A stretch of 64,000 bases of DNA. Origin: ENR-C20 sp942493145 (GTDB taxonomy: Bacteria > Bacillota > Clostridia > Acetivibrionales > DTU013). Below are positions 1-7,253 of the stretch, piece by piece (position 1 is the stretch's first letter; each line of letters starts with the position of its first letter). Made by a program: the position numbers and the translations under genes. Location of the stretch: the NCBI GenBank assembly GCA_942493145.1, contig OW818679.1, positions 186,001-250,000 of the forward strand, in the 5' to 3' direction. The notes beneath the pieces are model-generated. The model was not told the DNA's origin and ran no database searches. It saw only the letters and a list, made by a program, of their open reading frames with translations.

Positions 1-738
1 CTGGAGAACCTCCATGATCGCAAGGACAACATCATTACCGATGAAATCCGAAAGCGTCAATGGGCCCATCGGATGGTTGGAGCCGAGCATAATTGCTTTG
101 TCTATGTCGGCTGCACTGGCGACACCATCTGCCAGAACGCCGATTGCTTCATTTATCATGGGTACCAGTATCCTGTTGACAACAAAACCGGCGCTTTCCT
201 TAACCTCAACCGGGTCTTTACCAAGAGCGGCACAAAGGGCTTCGATCTCAGAATATGTTTCCTGAGAGGTTGCCATTCCCCTGATGATTTCAACAAGCTT
301 CATTACGGGTGCCGGATTGAAAAAATGCATGCCTATGAACTTCTCCGGCCTTTTTGTCGATGAAGCTATTTCAGTTATTGACAGAGAAGAGGTGTTTGTA
401 GCGAATATGGCTTCCGGCTTGCAGATACCATCAAGCTCGCCGAATATCTGCTTCTTGATTTCCATGTTTTCAATGGCAGCTTCCAAAATAAGATCGCAGT
501 CCTTCGCCGGAGCCAGGTCTACTGTGCCGGTAATTCTTGCGAGTACCGCATCTGCAGCTTCCTGTGTGATTTTTCCTTTCTCCACGAGTCTTGCGTAACT
601 TTTCTTTATTCCGGACAATCCCCTGTTAACGAACTCGTCCTTAATATCCCTGAGTACTACATCAAAACCGCCGGCGGCAAATGTCTGTGCTATACCTGCG
701 CCCATTGTGCCTGCGCCCAGAACCAATATCTTTTTCAT
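1..738 (-). CDS. hbd: 3-hydroxybutyryl-CoA dehydrogenase (C-terminus beyond window)
   Basis: NAD(P)-dependent dehydrogenase that interconverts acetoacetyl-CoA and 3-hydroxybutyryl-CoA in the cytoplasmic butyrate pathway. The reverse strand from 738 reads MKKILVLGAGTMGAGIAQTF, the Rossmann GxGxxG signature. It continues with NTSSLSITEIAS and KFIGMHFFNPAPVMKLVE, the 3-hydroxyacyl-CoA dehydrogenase signature with the catalytic His, and then SAGFVVNRILVPMINEA, the start of the C-terminal dimerisation domain. About 245 of the usual ~282 residues are present; the gene runs off the left edge. A GGAAGGAG box lies 8 nt before the ATG. It is the last gene of the crt-bcd-etfB-etfA-hbd operon, 106 bp after etfA. 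Confidence 0.95.
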   Translation of the reverse strand, partial: MKKILVLGAGTMGAGIAQTFAAGGFDVVLRDIKDEFVNRGLSGIKKSYARLVEKGKITQEAADAVLARITGTVDLAPAKDCDLILEAAIENMEIKKQIFGELDGICKPEAIFATNTSSLSITEIASSTKRPEKFIGMHFFNPAPVMKLVEIIRGMATSQETYSEIEALCAALGKDPVEVKESAGFVVNRILVPMINEAIGVLADGVASAADIDKAIMLGSNHPMGPLTLSDFIGNDVVLAIMEVLQ

Positions 739-844
739 GTTGTTCACTCCTTCCAGTTACTTAATATACCATTTTTGACAACTCTACCAGAAATATAATC
801 GATTCCTGAGATACATATAATTATTACACATACCAACGCCGATA

Positions 845-1852
845 CTATCTGTTTTTAGCAGCCTTAACCTGGGAGATCATCTCGGGTATGACCTTAAACA
901 GGTCGCCTACGATAGCGACATCTGCAATCTTCATTATAGCTGCATTCTCATCCTTGTTGATTGCAATGATGTAATCGCTTTCCTGCATCCCGGCCAGATG
1001 CTGGATTGCACCTGATATACCGCATGCAATGGATATTACATGTCTGACAGTCTATCCAGACTGTCCGACCTGGAAAGCCTTATCCATCCAGCCGCTGTCG
1101 ACCGCTGCGCGGGAAGATCCTACTGTTCCGCCGAGTGCAACTGCCAGATCCTTCAGAAGTTCGAAATTTTCTTTTTTGCCCATACCTCTGCCGCCTGAAA
1201 CGATGAACTGTGCTTCACTGATATCTGCCTGTTGCTTTGCATGCTTTACTATATTCTCTACAGTCGTCCTTATATCCTGCGGATTCAGTTCAACTTTAAT
1301 TGACTCGACATCACCTTTTCTGCTGCTGTCGACTGCCTGTTTCTCAAAAACACCCGGTCTGACAGTCGCCATCTGGGGCCTGTGTTCACCACATTCTATG
1401 GTAGCCATAAGGTTACCGCCGAATGCCGGCCTTGTCATAAGAAGATTCTGTGTGTTGTCGTCAATCTCCAATCCGGTACAATCTGCAGTGAGACCTGTTG
1501 AAAGTCTTGCCGCAACTCTGGGCCCCAGATCCCTGCCTATGTTTGATGCGCCTATGAGTATGATTTCCGGCTTTCTTTCGTCAACCAACCCGCAGATCGC
1601 CTTTGTATAGCCATCGGTTGTGTAATTTTTCAGAAGCGGGTGGTCAACAGTCAGTACCTTGTCCGCACCATAACTGATCAGTTGCCCGGCCAGTCCGGAT
1701 ATGTCATTCCCGAGAAGCACTGCTGTTAGAGGTACTCCCAGTTTGTCTGCTATTTGTCTTCCTTTGCTTGTAAGTTCAAGTGATACTTTTTGTACAACGC
1801 CGTCCCTCTGCTCTGCAAAGATCCAGACGCCTTTGTAATCCAACTTGTTCAT
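845..1852 (-). pseudogene. etfA: electron transfer flavoprotein alpha subunit, interrupted by an in-frame TAG
   Basis: Alpha subunit of the EtfAB heterodimer that partners butyryl-CoA dehydrogenase; in clostridia the complex bifurcates electrons from NADH to crotonyl-CoA and ferredoxin. The start is the ATG at 1852 (MNKLDYKGVWIFAEQ), 7 nt after GGGAGG, rather than the in-frame TTG at 1867. The N-terminal domain and the start of the FAD domain (SGGRGMGKKENFELL, GSSRAAVDSGWM) are intact. At 1052-1054 the codon after QVGQSG is TAG. The same frame continues as TVRHVISIACGISGAIQHL and then SDYIIAINKDENAAI, DLFKVIPEM, ending at 845. Length and register match EtfA (about 335 codons), so one codon, normally Lys in this GKTV motif, has become a stop. 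Unless read through, the product ends near residue 266 without most of its FAD site. Confidence 0.85.
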
Positions 1853-1967
1853 TTCAGAACCTCCCAAATTCTATAATTTAGTGTTTTGCAACACTTCCTT
1901 CTTGATTATTCGCAGTGTTACAAATACACTTCATTGATGTTGTGGCCAACATATAATAAACTGGCCA

Positions 1968-2747
1968 CTAGATATAATGCTTTTCCTTGAGCTTTGAAAT
2001 GGTAAATTCAACGGCTTCCCTTGCAGGCCTGTTTATTATCTCACCTTTGCCCTTTGCCTCTTTTGTCATTGACTTCTTTACCTTTGTAGGAGATCCTGCC
2101 AGGCCCATTTGCGTCTTATCTACCTCAATGTCGTTGACCGACCAGATTTTGATCTCCTTCTGTGACGATGCAAAAATGTTTTTTACATTCATATACCTGG
2201 GGGTATTAAGTTCCTTTATTGCGGTCAATAATACCGGCAGGGCGACCCTGATCTCCTCATAACCATCTTCAAGAGCCCTTCGTACCTTAAGGGTATGTCC
2301 TTCAACGTCCAGCTTTTCAACATAAGTAATTTGGGGAAGGTCTAGGTGTTCTGCTATTTCCGGGCCAACCTGTGCAGTATCACCGTCAATGGCCTGTCTG
2401 CCGGCAAATACGATATCATATTCCAGTTTCTTAAGGGCTCCAGCCAATGCCCTGGAGGTTGCGAGCGTATCAGCTCCGGCAAATGCCCGGTCACACAAAA
2501 GGATGGCTTCGTCGGCGCCCATGCAGATGGCTTCCTTAAGTGCGACTGCTGCCTGTGCAGGCCCCATGCTCAATACTGTTACATGTCCGCCATATTGGTC
2601 CTTTATTCTTAAGGCTTCTTCGAGTGCACTCTTGTCGTCGGGGTTTATTATAGAAGGGACACCTTCCCTTATAAGGGTGCCGGTCTTGGGGTCGATCCTG
2701 ACTTCGTTGGTATCAGGTACTTGCTTTATACAAACTACAATTTTCAT
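1968..2747 (-). CDS. etfB: electron transfer flavoprotein beta subunit
   Basis: Beta subunit of EtfAB. The ATG at 2747 follows AAGGAG by 7 nt; the in-frame TTG at 2753 is less likely. The 259-residue product opens MKIVVCIKQVPDTNEVRID, typical of clostridial EtfB, and holds the nucleotide-binding stretch FAGRQAIDGDTAQVGPEIAE and the DGYEEIRVALPVLLTAIKE region. It lies between bcd (17 bp upstream) and etfA (about 115 bp downstream). In the butyryl-CoA dehydrogenase/Etf complex of this operon type the beta subunit carries the bifurcating FAD. Confidence 0.95.
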   Translation of the reverse strand: MKIVVCIKQVPDTNEVRIDPKTGTLIREGVPSIINPDDKSALEEALRIKDQYGGHVTVLSMGPAQAAVALKEAICMGADEAILLCDRAFAGADTLATSRALAGALKKLEYDIVFAGRQAIDGDTAQVGPEIAEHLDLPQITYVEKLDVEGHTLKVRRALEDGYEEIRVALPVLLTAIKELNTPRYMNVKNIFASSQKEIKIWSVNDIEVDKTQMGLAGSPTKVKKSMTKEAKGKGEIINRPAREAVEFTISKLKEKHYI

Positions 2748-2764
2748 TGTCAAACTCCTTCCGA

Positions 2765-3904
2765 TTATTTGAATATGTTTGCGGATATGACCATCTTCTG
2801 GACTTCCGAGGTGCCTTCGTAGATCTCTGTTATCTTGGCGTCCCTCATCATCCTTTCAACGGGATAATCCATGGTGTAGCCGTAACCGCCGAACATCTGG
2901 ACTGCTTTAGTAGTAACCTCCATGGCAACTTCCGAAGCAAAGAGCTTTGCCCTTGCAGCTTCCACTGAATATGGAAGGCCTTTGTCCTTGTTAGCTGCTG
3001 CTTTATATACCAGCAATTTGGAGGCTTCAATCTTGACATCCATTTCAGCCATCATCCACTGAAGACCCTGGAAGGAAGCTATATTCTTACCAAACTGTTT
3101 TCTTTCCTTCATATATTTCACTGTCTCTTCGAATGCGCCTTCAGCAATACCGAGTGCCTGTGCAGCGATACCGATGCGGCCCCCGTCGAGGGTCTTCATG
3201 GCGATACCGAAACCTTTTCCTTCGGCTCCCAGCAGGTTCTCCTTAGGGACAATGCAATCCTCAAAAATGAGTTCCGCGGTTGAAGAAGCGCGTATGCCGA
3301 GCTTTTCCTCGATCTTACCTATTGAGAAACCGGGGAAGTCCCTTTCAACTATAAAGGCGGATATTCCTTTCGTACCTATTGTCCTGTCGGTCATTGCGAA
3401 TATAATGAAGGTGTCCGCCACTCCTCCATTGGTTATGAATATCTTTGAACCGTTGATGACGTAGTTATCCCCATCCAGCCTGGCGGTTGTCTGCTGTCCT
3501 GCAGCATCGGTGCCTGCATTGGGCTCTGTCAGACCAAAAGCGCCCAGCTTCTCACCTTTGTTTAGTGGAATAAGGTATTTCTGTTTCTGAGCTTCCGTTC
3601 CGTACATATGGATGGGTGAAGCACACAGGGATGTATGTGCTGAAAGGATTACGCCGGTTGTTCCGCAGACCTTTGACAACTCCTCAACAGCAATGATATA
3701 GGACATGTTGTCTCCACCTGCTCCGCCGTATTCAACAGGGAAGGGGATACCCATGATACTTAGCTTCCCCATCTTTTCCACGTTCTCTATCGGGAACCTT
3801 TCCGACCGATCGATATCTGCAGCAATCGGTTTAACTTCAGTTACCGCAAATTCCCTTATTGACTGTCTGACTAAATTCTGTTCGTTAGTTAATTTGAAAT
3901 CCAT
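2765..3904 (-). CDS. bcd: butyryl-CoA dehydrogenase (short-chain acyl-CoA dehydrogenase)
   Basis: FAD enzyme that reduces crotonyl-CoA to butyryl-CoA. The product is 379 residues, the usual size. Visible family marks are LTEPNAGTDAAGQQTTA (FAD/substrate signature), ITNGGVADTFIIFA, and the C-terminal signature QMFGGYGYTMDYPVERMMRDAKITEIYEGTSE with the catalytic Glu of EGTSE. It sits 15 bp after crt and just before etfB. The order crt-bcd-etfB-etfA-hbd makes butyryl-CoA the likely substrate rather than a branched or longer acyl-CoA, although sequence alone cannot fix chain length. Confidence 0.95.
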   Translation of the reverse strand: MDFKLTNEQNLVRQSIREFAVTEVKPIAADIDRSERFPIENVEKMGKLSIMGIPFPVEYGGAGGDNMSYIIAVEELSKVCGTTGVILSAHTSLCASPIHMYGTEAQKQKYLIPLNKGEKLGAFGLTEPNAGTDAAGQQTTARLDGDNYVINGSKIFITNGGVADTFIIFAMTDRTIGTKGISAFIVERDFPGFSIGKIEEKLGIRASSTAELIFEDCIVPKENLLGAEGKGFGIAMKTLDGGRIGIAAQALGIAEGAFEETVKYMKERKQFGKNIASFQGLQWMMAEMDVKIEASKLLVYKAAANKDKGLPYSVEAARAKLFASEVAMEVTTKAVQMFGGYGYTMDYPVERMMRDAKITEIYEGTSEVQKMVISANIFK

Positions 3905-3919
3905 ATTGGCCTCCTCAAT

Positions 3920-4702
3920 CTATCTGTTTTTAAACTTCTTTTCCCTTTTTTCAACGAAAGCAGTCATGCCTTCCTTTTGATCTTCTGTTGAAAAGCATTC
4001 TCCACAAACCTCGGCTTCATACATAACCGCGGTATCAATATCACATTGGGCGCCCCTGTTGATGGCGGCCTTGGACAGTCTTACAGCTATAGGGGCCTGG
4101 GATGCTATAAGAGCAGCTGTTGCTTTGGCTTCTGTAATTAATGCTTCAGGTTCGACGACTTTATTAACAAGACCAATCCTGAGAGCCTCATCAGCATCTA
4201 TTATTTTGCATGTGAAGATTAGTTCCTTTGCCATCCCGGGGCCGACTAGCCTTGACAGCCTCTGTGTACCTCCGAAACCTGGAGTTATTCCTATGCCGAC
4301 TTCAGGCTGACCAAACCTGGCTTTAGTTGATGCGTATCTTATATCGCATGTCATGGCCAATTCACAGCCGCCACCGAGTGCGTAGCCGTTTATAGCAGCA
4401 ATAACAGGGATTTCAAGGGATTCCAGCTTTCTGAAAACCTTATTGCCGAGAACGCTGAACTTCCTGCCTTCAATTGCCGACATATCCTTCATCTCTGAAA
4501 TATCTGCCCCAGCAACAAATGCCTTTTCTCCAGAGCCGGTGATTAGTAAAACATATATTCCCTCATCGGCGGCAATTCTGTCGATTGCCATATCAAGCTC
4601 CTTCAAAGTCTCCGTGTTCAATGCATTCAAAGCCTTTGGCCTGTTAATGGACAGAATAGCCAAGTTGCCTTCGGTTTCCAGGGTTATGTTGTTCATTTCC
4701 AT
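3920..4702 (-). CDS. crt: 3-hydroxybutyryl-CoA dehydratase (crotonase)
   Basis: Enoyl-CoA hydratase of the crotonase fold that dehydrates 3-hydroxybutyryl-CoA to crotonyl-CoA. The product is 260 residues: KAFVAGADISEMKDM and INGYALGGGCELAMTCDIRYAS form the oxyanion hole and substrate loop, and GQPEVGIGITPGFGGTQRLSRLVG carries the catalytic Glu. The start at 4702 lies 9 nt after AGGAGG; a second ATG at 4696 is possible. It is the first gene of the minus-strand operon and follows a clear sigma-A promoter. No thiolase gene is next to the operon within the window. Confidence 0.95.
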   Translation of the reverse strand: MEMNNITLETEGNLAILSINRPKALNALNTETLKELDMAIDRIAADEGIYVLLITGSGEKAFVAGADISEMKDMSAIEGRKFSVLGNKVFRKLESLEIPVIAAINGYALGGGCELAMTCDIRYASTKARFGQPEVGIGITPGFGGTQRLSRLVGPGMAKELIFTCKIIDADEALRIGLVNKVVEPEALITEAKATAALIASQAPIAVRLSKAAINRGAQCDIDTAVMYEAEVCGECFSTEDQKEGMTAFVEKREKKFKNR

Positions 4703-4754
4703 CAGAATATTCCTCCTCTGACTTTGTTAAAATTTTATTTAACCAACTTATATT

Positions 4755-4783
4755 ATTATACTAGTTATTTTTACGTGTGTCTA
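4755..4783 (-). promoter_or_regulatory. sigma-A promoter of the crt-bcd-etfBA-hbd operon
   Basis: On the reverse strand TAGACA (4783-4778), a 17-nt spacer and TATAAT (4760-4755) form a near-consensus sigma-A promoter about 53 bp upstream of the crt start. Just downstream, 4724-4746 holds an imperfect inverted repeat (TTGTTAA, 8 nt, TTAACCAA) that could be an operator. It resembles the Rex half site, but the spacing is larger than the usual one. Confidence 0.7.
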
Positions 4784-4985
4784 TATTTTAACGAAAGATG
4801 TTTAAATATTAACGATGTTCGTCACAATCTTTACAAAAAAACAACCGGACATAACGCAAAAATATGCTGACACAGTATCTGCACAGCTATAATAAGTATG
4901 GCCTGATATTCAGGGATATATTTCGGGATGTAACGCCTTGGTGGAATATGGTATGGCAGAAATCGAGAATAAGATTATTATGAAT

Positions 4986-5333
4986 TCAGTAGCCGTGGTT
5001 CTTTTCACCATCCTGATCGATGGGTATTCCTTTTTCAATCATGCTTTCGCGGCCCCATTTGTATATTGATGCAAGAATGGGTACTATTGTCTCACCGTGT
5101 TGTGTGAGTCTGTATTCGACGCGGACAGGGACTTCCGGATATACCGTTCGGGTTACTATTCCGTCAGCTTCGAGTTCCTTAAACATCTTGCTTAGTACTT
5201 TTTCCGATATGGGGAGGTTCTTCCTGACTGCACTGAAACGAATTGCTCCATTTATATGCATACCCCAAATTATCAGCGGTTTCCATTTGCCGCCAAAGGA
5301 ATGAAATGCAAATTCATACGGATCACCGTTCAT
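4986..5333 (-). CDS. HxlR-family winged-helix transcriptional regulator
   Basis: Small DNA-binding regulator of 115 residues, the usual HxlR length. Marks are FGGKWKPLIIWGMHINGAIRF, then EKVLSKMFKELEADGIVTR (recognition helix region) and VPVRVEYRLTQHGETIVPIL (wing). I chose the ATG at 5333 because AGAGG precedes it by 8 nt; in-frame ATGs at 5351 and 5360 lack a good site. It is divergent from the redox operon beginning at 5632, so that operon is its probable target. HxlR proteins often respond to electrophiles or redox-active small molecules; the signal here is unknown. There is no Cys in the retained N-terminus of the kind used by YodB. Confidence 0.85.
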   Translation of the reverse strand: MNGDPYEFAFHSFGGKWKPLIIWGMHINGAIRFSAVRKNLPISEKVLSKMFKELEADGIVTRTVYPEVPVRVEYRLTQHGETIVPILASIYKWGRESMIEKGIPIDQDGEKNHGY

Positions 5334-5395
5334 AATTGTTACCTCTTCCATGCAAAACAAAAAACAAATCTACGGGTTTTCTTGCTGAATAATAG

Positions 5396-5411
5396 CTAAC
5401 CTTTAGGTTAG
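5396..5411. promoter_or_regulatory. perfect inverted repeat, candidate HxlR operator
   Basis: CTAACC-TTTA-GGTTAG is a perfect 6-bp dyad about 63 bp upstream of the hxlR start and 220 bp upstream of the oxidoreductase operon. A dyad of this size in the divergent region suits a dimeric winged-helix repressor acting on its own promoter. Of the rest of the 298-bp intergenic region I can only point to a possible TATAAT at 5514-5519 facing the operon, without a good -35. Confidence 0.45.
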
Positions 5412-5631
5412 TAATGCTCTTTATTTAAAGCTGCTTTCAAATTGGTTACATTATAACATTTATGTGTTCTCAAAACAATAATATCCGTACTTCTCCTGAG
5501 AACAAGCTTTCTGATATAATGAATCTGAACATGTTGACTATTAATCCGAGCGAATTTTTCGTTGGATATGGATCTCTATATACTGCCAATTTTAAAATAA
5601 AAATATTAAAACACAGGGGGAGATATTATTT

Positions 5632-7149
5632 ATGAAAAGAATGGAAGCGGATGTTGTAGTAATAGCAGCTGGCGCATCAGGCATAACAGCGGCGGTTGCC
5701 GCGGCGGAGAAAGACGCCAGTGTTATAGTATTTGAAAAAGGAAGCACAACAGGCGGGGCAGCCAGCATGGGTATGGGACCTCTCGCAATAGGGACCAAAC
5801 AAGCCAAGGCACAGATGGTAGATTTTACTGTTGATGACGCTTTTGAATTTTTTATGAATTACAACCACTGGAGCACCGATGCAAAGCTTGTCAAGAAATG
5901 GCTTGGTCTTACGGCGAACACAATTGAATGGCTTGAAGGTATGGGTGTGGAATTCCTTGGAGTCTACAAATATTTTGAAAATTCAAACCAGACCTGGCAT
6001 ATAGTAAAAATGCCAGGCAGCAACAAGCCTGCAGAACGTTCGGCAGGAGTTATCTTCAAGACACTTACACAAAGAGCCGAGGAGCTTGGCGTAGAAATTC
6101 ACTTACAGACTCCTGTTTACAAGATACTTTCTGACAACGGAAAGGTAACCGGCGTTCTTGCAAAGAATGCAGAGGGTGAAGAGATTCAGGCTGATTGCAG
6201 TTGTATAATTATAGCTACCGGAGGTTTCGGCGACAACCCTGCAATGATAAAGGAAGAACTTGGCTTTGAATGGGGCAAGGACCTTTTCTCCTTCAGGATT
6301 CCCGGCGTAAACGGCGATGGTATCAAGATGGCCAGGGCAGTCGGCGCAGGTAAGACCAGGGTGACCATGGAAATGACCTATACAACACCCGGCATCACCG
6401 ATGTCTTCAAGACCATAAGTGAAACAATGAGGCAGCCGAACCTTCTTGTCAACCTCGAAGGAAAGCGCATTTTCAATGAAGAAAAAATGAACAACACCGT
6501 ATTCACCGGCAATACTATCTGCAATCAGACCAGGCGCTGTGCATTCTCAATAATATCCGACAATATTCTTGACTATTACAAAGAAAATGGTCTTGATTAT
6601 GTTACTATCCACCATAATGTAAAGACTATAGAGAAATGGGAAAGTGAAGTCTCTTCATACCTGAAGGGCGAAACCAACCAGGATGTCGCGTTCGCTTCAC
6701 TTCAGTCAGATACCACCAAGTCAGTAAAAAGCTTCTTCGTGGCAGATTCCATAGAGGACCTGGCAGAGCAGACCGGCATTGACGTTAAGAATCTCAAAAA
6801 GACCATTGAGGAATATAACTCATGTGATGGCAGGTATGACAAATTCTTCAACAAGCATCCGAAATATATGCATGGGATCAACGGCCCCAGGTATTATGCT
6901 GCAATTCACTACCCTGCCGGTTATGGATCGCTGGGCGGTATAAGGGTTAACGAAAACCTCCAGGTAACCTCTGAAGATGGTCAGATAATCCACGGTCTGT
7001 ATTCATGTGGTACAGATGCCTGCTCCATATTCGGGGACAGCTATTGCTTCCTGATGCCGGGCAGCACTATGAGCTTTGCGATAAACAGTGGCCGTATGGC
7101 AGGTATGAATGCAGTTGATTATATCGACTCAGACGATTTTGTAGAATAA
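5632..7149 (+). CDS. FAD-dependent fumarate reductase/enoate reductase-like flavoprotein
   Basis: Soluble flavoprotein of 505 residues in the FAD_binding_2 (succinate dehydrogenase/fumarate reductase flavoprotein, flavocytochrome c) family. The N-terminus EADVVVIAAGASGITAAV is the dinucleotide-binding motif, with Ala in place of the first Gly. Further marks are VFEKGSTTGGAAS, IIIATGGFGDN and the C-terminal GSLGGIRVNENLQV plus GTDACSIFGDSYCFLMPGS segments near the isoalloxazine ring. No signal peptide, heme motif or FMN domain is visible. It is the first gene of an operon with two iron-sulfur electron-transfer proteins, which suggests that it reduces an alpha,beta-unsaturated acid or a similar acceptor with electrons delivered by its neighbours. 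The substrate is unknown. Confidence 0.8.
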   Translation: MKRMEADVVVIAAGASGITAAVAAAEKDASVIVFEKGSTTGGAASMGMGPLAIGTKQAKAQMVDFTVDDAFEFFMNYNHWSTDAKLVKKWLGLTANTIEWLEGMGVEFLGVYKYFENSNQTWHIVKMPGSNKPAERSAGVIFKTLTQRAEELGVEIHLQTPVYKILSDNGKVTGVLAKNAEGEEIQADCSCIIIATGGFGDNPAMIKEELGFEWGKDLFSFRIPGVNGDGIKMARAVGAGKTRVTMEMTYTTPGITDVFKTISETMRQPNLLVNLEGKRIFNEEKMNNTVFTGNTICNQTRRCAFSIISDNILDYYKENGLDYVTIHHNVKTIEKWESEVSSYLKGETNQDVAFASLQSDTTKSVKSFFVADSIEDLAEQTGIDVKNLKKTIEEYNSCDGRYDKFFNKHPKYMHGINGPRYYAAIHYPAGYGSLGGIRVNENLQVTSEDGQIIHGLYSCGTDACSIFGDSYCFLMPGSTMSFAINSGRMAGMNAVDYIDSDDFVE

Positions 7150-7173
7150 GGCAATAGTAAGATTTAATATGTC

Positions 7174-7228
7174 AATTTATAATGAAATATAGTATCCGGT
7201 AAATTTATAATGAGATATAGTATCCAGT
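7174..7228. repeat. two-copy tandem repeat, 28-bp period
   Basis: Between the first two genes of the redox operon a 27-bp unit (starting AATTTATAATGA and ending TATAGTATCC plus three bases) occurs at 7174-7200 and again at 7202-7228 with two base differences. Both copies contain TATAAT-like cores. No function is evident. Confidence 0.75.
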
Positions 7229-7253
7229 CATTTATAGGTTCAGGGAGGTCCAA

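Noticed and set aside
1052..1054. Pyrrolysine or other recoding at the etfA TAG
   Set aside because: No downstream PYLIS-like element or pyl genes are visible, and the residue is not one where Pyl is known; a base change is simpler.
4724..4746. Firm call of a Rex operator
   Set aside because: Half sites fit, but the spacing is longer than the usual Rex site and one arm has an extra C; kept only as an unnamed dyad.
5539..5570. TTGACT as the -35 of the redox operon promoter
   Set aside because: No -10 sequence lies 16-18 bp downstream.
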